In this document: positions 1-11,647 of the stretch, piece after piece
Numbering within the stretch: position 1 is the stretch's first letter
Layout: each line of letters opens with the position of its first letter
From: Paratinospora sagittata
Lineage: Eukaryota; Streptophyta; Magnoliopsida; Ranunculales; Menispermaceae
Direction: 5' to 3'
Length of the DNA stretch: 64,000 nt
Assembly (NCBI GenBank): GCA_035771175.1
Contig: CM069595.1
Span: 1,279,122-1,343,121, forward strand
Notes under the pieces: generated by a model
What the model saw: only the letters and a program-made list of their open reading frames with translations
Database searches by the model: none
What the model was told of the DNA's origin: nothing
Made by a program: the position numbers and the translations under genes

Positions 1-794
1 GCATTTAAAGCTTTCTCACATTCTCCACTTGAGAAATACATATTCAAAATCACATTCCAAGATACAGTATCTCTTTGAGGCATGTTCACAAAGATAACTT
101 GTGCTTGCTTAACACTTAAACAATTTGCATACAAACCCATCAGAGCACTACTAACAAAAATGCTCTCTCCCATCCCATTTCTTATGGCAAATGCATGAAT
201 CTCTCGACCCGAATTCAAATCCTTCAAACCCGAACAAGCGGGAAGAATGGATGATAATGTCATTGAATTAGGCTTCAAATCATTCAAACACATTTTGCGA
301 ACAACTTCAAGAGCTTCTCTGGGGAATCCATTAGTCACATAACTGGCTGATATTGAAGTCCAAGAAATCACATCTCTCGTGGGCATTTCATCAAAGACCT
401 TCTGTGCACCTTGAGAACACCTACATTTCCCATACATATCAATTAATGCATTGCAAAGGGTGAGATCCGAACCAAACCCGAATCGAGCTGCATCTTCATG
501 AATCTCTTTTGCTTTGGAAAGGTCCTTCAAGACTGCACATGCCTTGGCCACAGATAAAAGAACCAATTTATCGGGTTCTATGCTCCTTCGCAGCTGTGTG
601 TACAGTTTGATTGATTCTTGAGGGAAGCCTTGTTTTGTGTGTGCAGAAATCAAGATGGTCCATAGCCGAAGATCTGGTTCAGTAATTTTGTTAAACAGGC
701 AGCGGGCACTCTCTAAGTCGCCGGAATTAGCATAAATTTTGACGAATTTGAGACTGAGATGAGAAGGAAGACTAGTGGGTGACTTTGAAACCAT
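1..794 (-). CDS. PPR protein, PLS class (partial, 3' part beyond window edge)
   Basis: The frame reads without a stop from an ATG at 794 down to the window edge (264 codons). The product has tandem pentatricopeptide repeats of P, L and S type; typical pieces seen are LWTILISAHTKQGF, NALIDMYGKC, VFDEMPTRDVISWTS and MPQRDTVSWNVILNMY. By family knowledge such proteins bind organellar RNA and take part in editing, splicing or stability in chloroplasts or mitochondria. The C-terminal E or DYW part that would suggest editing is outside the window. The same frame stays open upstream of the ATG to a TAG at 852-854, and PPR-like residues (TLVDKTIDHY) lie in that stretch, so the N-terminus may be shorter here than in relatives. 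No intron is needed. Confidence 0.85.
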   Translation of the reverse strand, partial: MVSKSPTSLPSHLSLKFVKIYANSGDLESARCLFNKITEPDLRLWTILISAHTKQGFPQESIKLYTQLRRSIEPDKLVLLSVAKACAVLKDLSKAKEIHEDAARFGFGSDLTLCNALIDMYGKCRCSQGAQKVFDEMPTRDVISWTSISASYVTNGFPREALEVVRKMCLNDLKPNSMTLSSILPACSGLKDLNSGREIHAFAIRNGMGESIFVSSALMGLYANCLSVKQAQVIFVNMPQRDTVSWNVILNMYFSSGECEKALN

Positions 795-923
795 GTAATG
801 ATCTATAGTTTTGTCAACCAACGTGAGAACATTGAGCGAAGGGTTAGGATTCTAATCTTTCATACGTTGTACAGGATACGGTTAAGGTAGTGATATTACT
901 TGCCAATACATCAAACTTCGTCC

Positions 924-1038
924 ATTCTTAGAGAGATTATTTATAAGAAAACGCTACAGAGATTATTTATTGGAAAATGCTATTCTTAGAGAGATTATTT
1001 ATAAGAAAACGCTACAGAGATTATTTATTGGAAGAAAA
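924..1038. repeat. Two-copy 58-bp tandem repeat
   Basis: A segment starting ATTCTTAGAGAGATTATTTA occurs at 924 and again at 982 with almost no change. It lies in the AT-rich gap (855-1632) between the PPR gene and the HEL2-like gene. I see nothing else in that gap. Confidence 0.85.
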
Positions 1039-1632
1039 TGTTACAATGGTTAGATTGTTGTGACTGCAACACTCCATGGCTATTGCATTAGATCATGTAT
1101 TGATTTGTGATTTAATAAAAATCTAAAAGTATAGTAATACTGTAATTTGCTTTATATTTTTCCCGACAATTTATTCTTCCACTTTTACCAACCTATAAAA
1201 ACAGTAGAAGATAAATATTTTTATTTTCTCAGGAAAACTTTGTAAGAAAAATTTGAACTTCTTTTTAATATAGCTTCAACCTCTGCTACAAAAATGATCC
1301 ACTTTCAACTAGAAGTAGAGGCTAAAAAAAAAATTTAGAAGTAGATGTTAAATAGAGTTAACAAATGACTCACTTCATTTTTAATCATATTGTTTATACA
1401 AACTCCAACTGAAATTCCAAGAAAAAGGAATTTTTTTCCTTCGGGCATTGTAAGACTTCCACGCCAACCAAACTCAAGTATACTGTTTACATGCTTAAAA
1501 AGAAGAAATATAAGATTTTTTAAAAAAGGGGCCGGGGGAGGGGGACGAGGATGGATTACCAAAAACCTAACACCACCCATTAAGTATTAACCATTTTGCG
1601 GTCTTCTACAAACTAACCTCTATACCTTGACA

Positions 1633-4600
1633 TCATTTTGCAGGATCTTTCGGAGTCATAGCAACAAGTCTTTGACCTCCACCATTCCGCCAAGCACCAC
1701 GAACTGGCAAGCTTTCAGAAGGGTTTTGCTTTGCAATTGCTGACTCTTCTTCACGCTCAAGATCTAAATCAGATTGTCTACGGTCTAGAAGTACTGCTGC
1801 TGAGCCATCACCAAGACGAACTCTATGGAACTTTGATGTCTTCTTCCTCTGCTTCCCTCCTCCACCGCTTCCACCTGAGTTTTGGTTGGAGCTGATCCCA
1901 GCCACCTGAGGATCAGTTCGACGGGTAGTTTCACCTAGCCCTCCTCCATTGACAGAACTTAATCCCTGTTGCTTATCAACAGATATCTTCGATTTTCCTT
2001 TAGAAGCTCGGTAACCATCCTTAGATAATACCTCCACTTCCTCTTCGGAAGGCTTATAACTTGCCTGCAGTTTCCTAACAGTGCTCATTATGTTATCCGT
2101 TAATGTATCCTTAGACCTTTCATCTGTTGGCTCCACAAGCTTACCTTTACCCTTTTTGGAAGCTTTGTTAGCCTTTTTGTGAATAATATTGTCGTCCGAG
2201 TCATTTTCTCTTCCACTTCTGAACTTCAAACTTACATTGTAGGTCTCAATGAGACCTCTCTGCTTCTGAGCATCAGGACAGAGTCTAGCAAGCTCAAGAA
2301 CAAGATGCGACAGGCCAAACTGTTGAACATAGGACAGATATTCTGCTGCATTGATCACACCCTGCCGGTACTCTGCAGAAATGTCTTTGAAAGCTGTATA
2401 TTTGTTCTCATCAAATTCTAAAGCAGAACGGATCGTTTCTACCAAGGATTTATTTGCAGTGTGCACATCTTCCACGATCAATAAACCCTGACCTGGTGTG
2501 GATATGCTGTTCTCCTTTTTTGCAGAAATAGGAGGAAAATCAGCTGTGGAAGAATCCAAACGCCCTCTCTCGATAAGATTAGGAGCAGATGCAGAGTGGC
2601 TAACCCGATTAGTACTGCTCAAATTCCATTGACGGCTCGAAGTACTACCTGATACAAATCCATTATCTGTTACAGGTCGAGCCTGAGCAGTACTAGCATA
2701 ACTAGAGGATGTGGACCCAGAAGTAGCTGACCTTGTCTGAGAAGAAATCACAGAACTGGATGTTGACACAAGTCCATTAGTGGTGGGCCTGGACTGAGGA
2801 AAACCACCGGATGATGAAGCTCCCTGACTTGTAGTAGGCCAAGCATGAGCTGATTTGAGAACCTTTACAGTTCTGTTGTTGCGGCCGCGGAGACGTGCGG
2901 CCATTGTATTTTGACTCAATCCATCTGAGTCATATTTGGGCTTTTGTTGAGAGCTAGCTGGCACCATAGGAAGTGGAGGAAAGGATGATTCTTGTAGTGT
3001 ATTCCTTGCACCCCCGCCCAGTGCTTGACGGTATCTTGAAGACCCCTCCGTATCTGCAGTAGCCAACAATTCAAAAGGAGCTACAATCTCATCAACTTCA
3101 CTTGTCTCTCTATGATCAGGAGCTGACTGTGTAACATTGGCAGTCTCCAAACTGGCTTCAATGGCTGATGCAAGTTGGGCATCAGAAGAATCAAACTGCA
3201 ATCCTCTTCTTCTTCCACGACGATGGTCTTGTTCACTGCCTCGCCTGTACCGGAAGCTAGTTGGTATCTGGACATAGAAAATGGAAATAGCACAGTTATA
3301 GTTAACAGGCACAACAACTGATACTAAACGGTATCAAACAAACAACATATTAACTGTGTTAAAAGAGGAGCATAAATTAACAACCACTTGTCAATACTGC
3401 ACAAGTACTTAGTACGAAATGTGATAGCAAAAATTTACGAAATCAACAAATAAGAAGCATGATACTCCTAGCAACTAACACAAGTGGAAAAATTTTATGA
3501 AGTACCTGAAGAACAGCATTACGTTTTGAACGAGACATGTGCCCCCCATGTTCAATGGCATTGTGCCTCTAAAAGAAATGAAAACAAATAAAAGTAAATA
3601 ATATATACCACAGAGTAAGAAAAGAAAAGCCAAATTGTCTAGGTGATCCAATCAATGCAGAAAATAAATTTCCCTACAGGTGCCTCACAAAATTACCTTC
3701 ATTTCAGATTCTGATGGAAAAACAACAAACTTCTTGGTAAGACATGCCTCATCCTCACATAGGAAATGCTGTTGACGGAAATGGATCTGCAAAAACAAAT
3801 TGAATAGAATTTGATGTCAAATTGCCAAATATAGATGGAAAATGTATAAATGACAGAAAAGAAGAAAGAACAGTAAATATCTTGCCTCAAGATCATTGTA
3901 ATCTTTGTAGTACTCATACTGCCCTGGATTTTGCCTGTGTTAAAGAAAAACAAAATGTGGATTATATCAACTTTGTTCTCTTAAATAGCAATTAGGAAGA
4001 CCAGAAACAAAAAAAAAAAATCATTATTCATAATAAAGAAAACTAACTTACCTTTGGCATATATGACAAGTATAATGTTCTGTTGACATGTGTGAGTAGA
4101 GCTCGTTGTCCCCATAGAAGGGTTTCTTGCAAAATTCACATATAGGGTGCCCCATGAAACCTCCTCGTTCACTCTCATTACCATCCACCTCCGAGTCACC
4201 CGTGTTTATGTGTCGATTCAACTGTGATCTGGTATACAGCTTTTGCTCACAAATAAATATCTGATCCAAAATGCAAGTGAAATAATTTAGCAAACAAACT
4301 AAGCTGCTTCTATGGGTAAACTGGATCACGAATATGGTGTACAAAATGCAATGGAAATTCTTGATTCCAAATTACTATTGGGTGTGCACTACCCCAATCA
4401 GAATCATAAAAAGATAAGCATACTAGTGCAAGAGAAGAAAACATAATAACACAAATAAAGAGTCATCAGATCACAAAACAAATAACCACCTCAAAATCAA
4501 ATCGTGTGCTAATTACCCCACTGAATGGTGAAAAGGAAAACAACAGACAGATAAACATAAACAGTTAATTGAAGTCCTTACCCAAAAGGATCAAGTTTGT

Positions 4601-4694
4601 CAGAATGTAGCTTATCCCAGAGAAGAAAAAGAAAAAATTAAAAAGAGTTTGTTTGTTAGACTGATAATGGTTAAAATAACAGCTACTACTTTTT

Positions 4695-4782
<88 letters not shown>

Positions 4783-5830
4783 TGTAAAACTTCTCTACAT
4801 TCATACCTAGCTATCAGCACAGTTCACTAACAGGACATTGCAAATAGATTCCTCTTGTTGGAGCATTATCATCCAGTATAGTCTAATGCACAGAAAATTG
4901 TGAAAGTTCAATTGAACACTGAAGAAGATAACATTTGGTTGTTCACGAAACACAACTTTGCTTATACTACCTCTTACCTAAATCCTCACAAGTATTCTAT
5001 AACAATAACTTTGCCCAATAGCTTTATAAACATAACTGAATTATAGCACACTCTCACATCGTAAAAAGGAAAACATAGGAGAACATGACAAATAAAACAA
5101 ACTCTGTTTCAAGTTTTGCAGTTGGTTTGCACATAGAGCACACTATCACATTGTGAAAGCTCAATCAAATTTTAATGAGCAATAGGGAACATCAAATAGT
5201 ATATAGGTTTAAAGCAATGCAAGTTGATCTAATCTAACCTTCCTTCCTTCCAAGCATAAACTGCACATAAACAATCTATGTCGATGATACAAATGACTTT
5301 TCAGCTGCTCAACGTTCCTAAACTTTCCTCGTCTCTTCGGTCCATCATTCCCTCCTGCTTGATCCTCCTTATCGCACACACTACATGAGAGCCTACACAT
5401 TGCCTTGATCATCTTGTAATGATCCGAGTCATCAAAGTACGCTCCCGTATCTTCATGGTACCAATACGATCCGTTATGCCCCTCCGTCGCATCCCCCGGA
5501 AAAACCGAAAAATCGCTTATCGTCCTCGTATAATCTCCTAAAGCCTGAAACAAAAAAGAAACAGCAAATCCAACAAATTCAATTCAATAAAAACCAATCG
5601 ATACAAGGAAAAACCCTAGAAACAGGAATGTTTGGGAAGAAGAAGAAATCGAAAACCCTAACCTTGGTCACAAAGACGATTTCGGATTCTGTTTTGCAGA
5701 TGCAACAGCGCCGATCATCGCAGATGAACCGGAGACGAGCCACGCAAGTCGAACAGACATCGCGATGGCCACAGGAACCGTACGCGACCCATTCGAGAGA
5801 CTCCGCGCACACGGCACAGCTATCGTCCAT
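1633..5830 (-). CDS. HEL2: E3 ubiquitin ligase of the HEL2/ZNF598 type (RING + C2H2 zinc fingers)
   Basis: Seven coding exons: 5663-5830, 5239-5544, 4052-4260, 3886-3934, 3697-3786, 3506-3568 and 1633-3267. Phases agree at every junction and give 839 residues. Residues 5-45 are a RING finger (CAVC, CGH, CSTC, CCIC). From about 106 to 281 there are several C2H2 fingers, for example CEFCKKPF with HMSTEH, and CHIC with HFRQQH. Residues 296-839 are Ser/Gly/Lys-rich and largely disordered, with a conserved helical stretch containing EYLSYVQQFGLSHLVLELAR. Yeast Hel2 and human ZNF598 sense collided ribosomes and ubiquitinate small-subunit proteins to start ribosome-associated quality control; the same role is inferred here. 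The start MDDSCAVC at 5830 begins the RING; an in-frame ATG at 5845 would add five residues. Intron 4 has a GC donor (GAG|GCAAGA) instead of GT. Intron 2 (4261-5238) holds a long AT/T microsatellite. Confidence 0.93.
4697..4781. repeat. (AT)n followed by poly(T) microsatellite
   Basis: More than twenty AT units run directly into about 39 T residues within intron 2 of the HEL2-like gene. It is probably length-variable and prone to sequencing error. Confidence 0.95.
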
Positions 5831-6336
5831 GTTCTTCTTCTTCACGGGAGACTCTTCAACAAGATCAAGAACAAGAAACAGAAGAAGAGATAGCGAATTG
5901 AAGTTGAAGAAGAAGAAGAAGCATATCTTGAGATTTTAGGTTTTTTACTAGCGAACGTTCTATTTCCCGAGAATTCGTAATTTTGTATTTGTTGGATAAA
6001 ACAGAGAAAGACTTGTTCGTCAAAAAGGGAAACTAGACAAAATATCGTCTTTCTTGTTTTTTTTTTTTTTTTGGTACGCGTAAAAAGATTAAAATACCCT
6101 TTTATAAATAAAACAATCACTAGTTTAATGTTATTCAATTTATTCATTTTCTTCTTGTTTAAGTTACTCTAAATAACCCACGCCTTTAGGTTATTTAAAT
6201 AAAAGAATAAAATTATCCAAAGATATTTCTTTATTTAACCATTATTATCTTCAATCCTCTTTTCTTTTATTTTTAAAACTTTTTTTTTTCAATTACAAAA
6301 ATTATATGTGGTCTAAAAATTGCTACTTCATACAAA

Positions 6337-6770
6337 TATGAATGTTTCTGATATTTTTAAAATTAATAATAAAGATAAGTAATTAAATTACATATTATCT
6401 CAAAAATATATTATACATCTAATTTATGAGATTGCCTAAGTAAATATATAACAATATATTTTATTTTACTGTCTTTTTGTTTTACATCTCTTCATATAAT
6501 TGTTATCTCAATGACTGTTTAATATATCAACTAAATATCACGTTAATAGCATATCAAACATATTAACAATTATCAACTTTTACTTTTTTATTTATTAATT
6601 TTTTAAAAGTAAATATATCTTCAATTTATTTAAACGAATATTTCTGATGTTTTTGTAATCAATAATGAAGGTAAGTAGTAAAATCACATGTTGCCTCAAA
6701 GATATTTTATATATCTAATTTATGAGATTGTCTAAGAAAATATATAACAATATATTTTGTAATCAATAAT
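6337..6770. repeat. Imperfect direct repeat, about 120 bp per copy
   Basis: Copies at about 6337-6462 and 6641-6760 share the order GAATNTTTCTGAT ... AATAATGAAGGTAAGTA-like ... TCTAATTTATGAGATTG ... ATATATAACAATATATTTT. They are about 300 bp apart and diverged. No coding sense is visible; an old local duplication or paired repeat fragments would explain it. Confidence 0.7.
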
Positions 6771-6921
6771 GAATATGACTATTATAAATGATGTAATTAT
6801 ATTTTGAAAATGGATTAATAGTGTATGTGAAAGATTTTGTTGAAATTTTGAGTGATTTTGTATAATGTCTTAAAGGACGGAGGTTGACAGAGTATCGTAT
6901 ACGTCTAGGTATGACCCATAT

Positions 6922-7032
6922 GGTATTCTGTGTCCGTCATGACCTCACAGGAGTGGGTTGTGACAAAACTGAACCTAGACGGTATTCTGTGTCCGTCATG
7001 ACCTCACAGGAGTGGGTTGTGACAAAACTGAA
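6922..7032. repeat. 59-bp-period tandem duplication
   Basis: A 52-bp segment beginning GGTATTCTGTGTCCGTCATG and ending GACAAAACTGAA is identical at 6922-6973 and 6981-7032. The identity points to a recent duplication. Confidence 0.9.
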
Positions 7033-7302
7033 GAAGAAGAAGAAGACGCTGCCGTCAGACGATGAACTCGGAATGGAAAATCGCAAATGTCGAACGTCGG
7101 ACGATGGAGAATGTCGATGGATGTGCGAGAACTCATGCGTTAGAAAAAAAAATCGTCAATTACTTCGTTTACCAGAAAGAGGGTTTTGGGGTTTGCAATC
7201 ATTTTTTTCTTTTTTTGGGAATATAAACAGTCAATCAAAAATCTATAATTAACAAAAAACTAAAAAAATAATTTAAAATAATATAAAAAAAAATTAAATT
7301 TA

Positions 7303-7370
7303 TAATAAAAAAGTGGGGCCTCAAAAAATTGGGGGCCGAGGCGGTCACCCAGGGATGGCACTGATTATAA
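7303..7370. mobile_element. Possible hAT-type terminus remnant
   Basis: The stretch GGGGCCTCAAAAAATTGGGG, then GCCGAGGCGGTCACCC and CAGGGATGGCAC, resembles the GC-rich ends of plant hAT elements. No partner end or target duplication was found. A comparable end lies at 15826-15876, on the same side of the other MADS copy. Confidence 0.4.
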
Positions 7371-7689
7371 CTGCACACGCATTGAGGAAGTAAGGACTTT
7401 CGTCTGTCCTTCCTTTATTTAAGAAAAAAGGGAAAAAAAACTTTGAAAAAAATTGTACCGCTGCACCGTGCGGTACGCGTCTTTGCGGACCGCGCACAGA
7501 TCCACAAAAACACACTCCTAGTATCGAGGAAGGGTTAAACTACTTTTTGGGCCTATTGTGTGCAATTATATTTTGTACGATACTAGATTATTTTCTAAAA
7601 CTCAATATAAAAATAAAAATTTATTACATTACATCTAAGAAAATTTATGTACCAAACATCATTAATATAGAATATCAACACATGAATAC

Positions 7690-9060
7690 GAAAATTTATT
7701 ACACCAAAGAAAAATTATTACATTATATCAAAGAAACGAAAATTCACATTTGATACACGTATATGTATTTTATAACACTGAGGATAAACCCTAATATACT
7801 TGCTAATTAAAAGTATTAGCACAATTAATCAATTAATTAACTGGAAAAGAAAGTTACAAGTTCCTATAAATTGATAACAACGGTGATTAATCAATGGAAA
7901 GTTAGAGATCATTAATTAATTAATATGTCGCGCGCCAAGTAGATGAATAAGCGTGAAGACTTGATCAGAAGAGGAAACTCCTAATATTCCTTGTAGTGAG
8001 GTGGTTAAAATCTCAAAAATGTTGAGATAAAGGGTGCACATTATTTACTGGAGGAGGAAGCAGCAACGGGGTTGACGATGAAGATGAAAAAATACCTTGA
8101 TCAAGTAGTTGTGATTCTTCAAGTTGATCATAATGATGAAGATGATGATCCATATTCCATCCCATCATGGGATCTAACATTAGCTGATGATGATCGTTAG
8201 AAAAATAACCTCCAGCAGCAGCAGCAACAACAGAGCAATTATAAGCATCTTGTTTCTGATTAAACCCTACATTTTTTGTCATGTTAACATCCTCCAATGT
8301 CCCAAATTCAATAGTACCAGCAGATGATGAGTTCCACGTTGATGACCCCCATCCACATGATACCATTCCACCACGTTCACCACCACTAGTATCATTCCCC
8401 AATAATACTACTTGTTGTTGATGATCTTTTTTTAATATGACTACTTCTGACGTCGGTACTAATGTTTCTACAGCTTTCAAAACATTAGCCCTTTTTTTCA
8501 CCTCCTCCAACTTATTCTTCAAAACCATCTTCAGGTCTCTCAACTCTTCCACTCCTAACCCATCAAGCTCATCATCATCTCTATCATTTCCTTCAACTAT
8601 TATTTTCTTGTTATTATTATTATTTTGTTGTTGTTCCATGACAACATTATTATTCAAGGTTGTTGAGATATTAGTAATAGAACTATGTTTCTCTCTATCT
8701 TCTTTCCTCATCTGTACATACCTTTGAATAATGTGATAATGTTCCTTAGGTTTCTCAGGCCACACATCCACGACCTCTACCTGATCATCGGTGCCATTAG
8801 CATCAGATGGTGATGATGAAGATTCAAGACAAATCATGAAAGCTTGGATGCCGCATAAGGTTGTAAGTTCATTTAACTTCTTTTTCAACCCTTCCTTCCT
8901 CTTTCCAGACGTATTCTTCTTCGTCATCACTTTCCAAATCTTGTTATCTGTAGTACTATTTTCCATGTCATTATTATTATTATTATTTCCTACTGATTTT
9001 CTTCCACGCACCATCTTCTTCCTTCCAATAATCTCTATTGCTTCTTCTATCACTTTCTCT
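7690..9060. repeat. Segmental duplication, copy A (partner 15910-17280)
   Basis: This stretch aligns by eye with 15910-17280 through the 3' flank (GAAAGTTACAAGTTC, TTGATAACAA, GTTAGAGATCATTA) and the whole MADS gene. Similarity continues a few codons upstream of the ATG. Both copies have the same orientation, so this is a direct duplication with a spacing of about 8.2 kb. Confidence 0.85.
8013..9014 (-). CDS. Type I MADS-box protein, M-gamma (AGL80-like), copy A
   Basis: Single-exon gene of 333 residues. The start MVRGRKS at 9014 is the first ATG in frame; upstream the frame opens only with GTG, and the position matches the start of copy B. The MADS core KRKEGLKKKLNELTTLCGIQ and the following DVWPEKPKE match the M-gamma pattern (KKR-KGL-KK--ELSTLCGI, EVWPS). 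The first half of the MADS box, which normally contacts DNA, is poorly conserved and carries an Asn run. The middle holds a predicted coiled coil (GLGVEELRDLKMVLKNKLEEV) and poly-Asn, poly-Gln and poly-Ser runs; the C-terminus is His-rich (MDHHLHHYD). M-gamma factors act mainly in the central cell and endosperm as heterodimers with M-alpha/beta factors. The protein ends PLSQHF and stops 16 residues before the end of the copy-B frame. Confidence 0.85.
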   Translation of the reverse strand: MVRGRKSVGNNNNNNDMENSTTDNKIWKVMTKKNTSGKRKEGLKKKLNELTTLCGIQAFMICLESSSSPSDANGTDDQVEVVDVWPEKPKEHYHIIQRYVQMRKEDREKHSSITNISTTLNNNVVMEQQQNNNNNKKIIVEGNDRDDDELDGLGVEELRDLKMVLKNKLEEVKKRANVLKAVETLVPTSEVVILKKDHQQQVVLLGNDTSGGERGGMVSCGWGSSTWNSSSAGTIEFGTLEDVNMTKNVGFNQKQDAYNCSVVAAAAGGYFSNDHHQLMLDPMMGWNMDHHLHHYDQLEESQLLDQGIFSSSSSTPLLLPPPVNNVHPLSQHF

Positions 9061-9797
9061 TTCTCGCTCTCTCTGATCGTATTCTCTGTTTCTCTTCTCG
9101 CTCTCTCTGATCGTTTTCTCTGTTGATCGCTCTCTGTTTCTCTTTTCGCTCCCTCTGATTGTATTTTCTATTTATCACTCTCTGTTTCTCGCTCACTCTC
9201 TTCTTCCATCTCTTTCGGATTAAAAAAGAAAAATACTAAAGGTACCCTCTCTCCGAAGCTTATTCTACAACGCTAGTGACGTGTCAATAGAGTCTTGTAC
9301 TAGCTTTTGCTATCTCATCTTACTTGACCAGCACTCAATGCTCATCTCTCTCTCTCTTCAACCCTTTTATTACTCTCCCTCACATCACTTTTTTTTTTTT
9401 TTATTCAGACCATCACATCACTGTCCTTTGTATTCTTTCTATCCCTCCGCCCTTTTTTGCCCTTTCCAAAAAAAAAAACCGTTTTTTTTTCAATAATTAA
9501 AACTAATATAATATCTATATATAGATATTGTATAACATTTTAGTTTTATTGTATTATATAAAGGCACTTTTTTTTTTTGAAATTTCTATAAAAGAACTTA
9601 AGCATTAAAAAAAAAGTACAGAAAAAATTAATTTCTCAAAAATTAACAAAATTTATAAATATGTAAATATAAATAATTATTAACTATATCAATATATAAG
9701 TGTTATTTTTTTTATTGGCTTTCTAGTTATACATAGGTGCTCCATTTAGTCTCTTGGAGCTAATTTCAATACGTCATAAACTTTTGTTCCTCTTAAT

Positions 9798-10340
9798 TAG
9801 GGATGACAATTCGTGTTGCCGTATCGGAATCGATTGTGTCATAATCGTATAAAATAAAATATATTGTAAACCTAAAAATGATATGTTTAAATACCGTGTT
9901 ATTATATGTAAACTCAAACCCGACATGTTTAATAAACGAGTTAAACAGGTTAATCTGTTTATAACTCTTAAAGTTTAAACAAATTAATTTTAACCTATTT
10001 ATTATATATAAATTCTAAATTAACATATAAATCAAAATTTTAAAATTATAATTAACAACCATATAGTAAAAATTAAATAAAATATTATAAAGTTAGAGTC
10101 TCAACACATGACATAAAATATTAAAAAATATTCATACATTATATAAGTCTCAACACAAAATATAATCGTATTAAACGGGTCAATTTTGAGTTTAACAAGT
10201 CCACCTGTTTTTGACCTAAAATTTAATCGTATTTAATCGAGTTTAACCTATTTTGACCTGTACCTGTAAAAATTAAATCTGTTTATTTCGTATCGATTTC
10301 GAATCATCTTATCATGTCATGACTTATATTGTCATCCCTA
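9798..10340. mobile_element. hAT-like non-autonomous element (MITE)
   Basis: The 13-bp inverted termini TAGGGATGACAAT (9798-9810) and ATTGTCATCCCTA (10328-10340) bound 543 bp of AT-rich, non-coding sequence. The subterminal parts also echo each other in inverted orientation (CGTATCGG..ATCGATTGTGTCAT against CGTATCGATTTCGAATC..ATGTCATGAC). Motifs such as AACGGGTC and AACCCGAC are typical of this group. No clear 8-bp target duplication remains. Confidence 0.75.
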
Positions 10341-10645
10341 TGAGTGAAATGTGGGAGCATACAACCGGATGGGTCATGCTTCGAGCCCAATACCACGGCG
10401 TACCATGCATTAGTGGCGCTGGACCTCTACTACAAGGCCACTGGGTCTAGCCCTCAGAACTGTAACCTTAACTCTTGGGGCCTCACCACCGTTCAGGACC
10501 CTTTGTAAGTTCATTTTATGTTTTGATTGATTTAATTTATATATGTATGCTTTGTATATATGTTATGTTAATGTTCTGATTATTAATTAATGGCGTTTGT
10601 GCTTAAATATTACTTGCAGCTCATGGGTCGTGCGTGTTCCCCTGA
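10341..10645 (+). pseudogene. Remnant of an X8-domain (callose-binding/PDCB-like) gene
   Basis: Directly right of the hAT-like element, the frame starting with TGT at 10350 encodes CGSIQPDGSCFEPNTTAYHA and then ALDLYYKATGSSPQNCNLNS and TVQDP. This matches the second half of an X8 domain (PF07983), including its spaced cysteines and the EPNT and NxYYQ-like motifs. It ends at a good donor (GTAAGT, 10505). After an intron with acceptor TTGCAG, the bases from 10620 can be read as HGSCVFP-stop (TGA 10643-10645), the usual domain end, but only if one T before the donor is ignored. The first half of the domain and any signal peptide are absent, and an in-frame TGA (10344-10346) lies just upstream. 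X8 proteins bind callose at plasmodesmata; this copy is broken. Confidence 0.7.
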
Positions 10646-10892
10646 GAATGAGAAGTAATATGGATGCAAGAAAGGAAGAATATATATTTATATATATAAA
10701 GATAGAAGCTTATCAAGACATATTTCCTAATTAATTGGTTTAATGTGTAGATGTATTTGCTTCTTCATATGTAACCGTTCCTGATCTTCTTGTAATAATT
10801 AATCAAAGGGTAATTATTTAGATTCTTCAATATGCATTATGCCTTCTCACTTGAAGATATTAGTTAACAAACATGGGAAGAAAGGAGGGCTT

Positions 10893-11004
10893 GTACACAA
10901 CCTCACCTTTTGTTTCGCAAAAGGTTGTTTCCATGACTCGAATTTGTGACCACTTGGTCACACGGCAGCAACTCTTAGTCTTACCGTTGCACCAAGGCTC
11001 CCCT
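10893..11004 (-). mobile_element. Truncated Au-type SINE
   Basis: On the minus strand the segment reads GGGAGCCTTGGTGCAACGGT and then GTGTGACCAAGTGGTCAC, AATTCGAGTCATGGAAACA and GTGTACAAG. This is the tRNA-like head (A and B boxes) and body of angiosperm Au SINEs. It sits in intron-derived sequence of the ABCG fragment, near where the other ABCG fragment still has an exon. Confidence 0.75.
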
Positions 11005-11189
11005 TCTTGTCTCTTATCACATAAAAAAAAGGGATAAAGACATTAGCCGCTCATTTTTTGACTTCAAAATGCAGAATACTTTTTTTGTGAACCATTCCTC
11101 TAGTAATGAGATACAAACTTATCCTTAATATCACACTCTTTAAGAAAGGCTCTTCATGAGAGAAGCTCAAAAGCAGAAATATAGATAAC

Positions 11190-11274
11190 CTTGAGAGTTT
11201 GATTGAGTTTTCCAGAAAGGGCAAGTAGCAAAGTTGTTTTCCCACACCCTGGAGGACCAAGCAACAAAGTCAAC
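11190..11274 (-). pseudogene. Walker A exon of a PDR-type ABCG transporter (fragment A)
   Basis: The minus strand between a CTGCAG acceptor and a GTTATC donor encodes [19 protein letters not shown] followed by SGKLNQTLK. This is the first nucleotide-binding domain of full-size ABCG/PDR transporters with an intact Walker A motif (GPPGCGKTT). No neighbouring exons are left nearby. Sequence at 10790-10906 matches 14815-14900, which follows the VIRREKEAG exon of fragment B; both are relics of a duplicated transporter gene. Confidence 0.8.
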
Positions 11275-11280
11275 CTGCAG

Positions 11281-11647
11281 AAAACCACAAAAGCATATGT
11301 AAGTTAACCATTGTTTACATATCACCGGAAAATCTGTTTTTTCTCCTATAATAATAAAACAATTTGAAAAAAACTTTTTCTTTGGAAACAAGTTTTTAAC
11401 TAATGAGTAAAGAAAAGAGAACTAAATAGTTACAATCATAGATAAATACACCCTTCAGAATCTTTATGAATAATCTCAGCCAGGCAATAATAGATTTCCA
11501 AGGGAACATCACCATTTTTACAAAGTTTCAATTGCTAATATACACAGCCAGCACTACTTTTTTATTCAATCCTACATGGTGAAACATTTTGAAAAATTTC
11601 AAACCATAGACATTATTGGCCCTAAAGCAACTGAAGAGGTTAAGGCA
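11281..11647. other. AT-rich sequence without recognisable content
   Basis: This separates the Walker A exon from the leftmost decayed U2 copy. It is probably intronic or flanking sequence of the duplicated block. No domain, RNA or terminal repeat was recognised. Confidence 0.6.

Larger units (their letters stand above)
5946..7302. other. AT-rich intergenic stretch without a gene
   Basis: This lies upstream of the HEL2-like gene. It holds an imperfect long direct repeat and a 59-bp tandem duplication, listed separately. Open frames here are short, cross the tandem repeat, and have no recognisable domain. Confidence 0.7.

Noticed and set aside
5628..5939. Plus-strand open frame opposite the first HEL2 exon
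   Set aside because: Shadow of the RING-encoding exon and its GAA-rich 5' UTR.
6884..7252. 122-codon open frame with internal repeat
   Set aside because: The length comes from the 59-bp tandem duplication; the translated repeat copies do not even share one frame.
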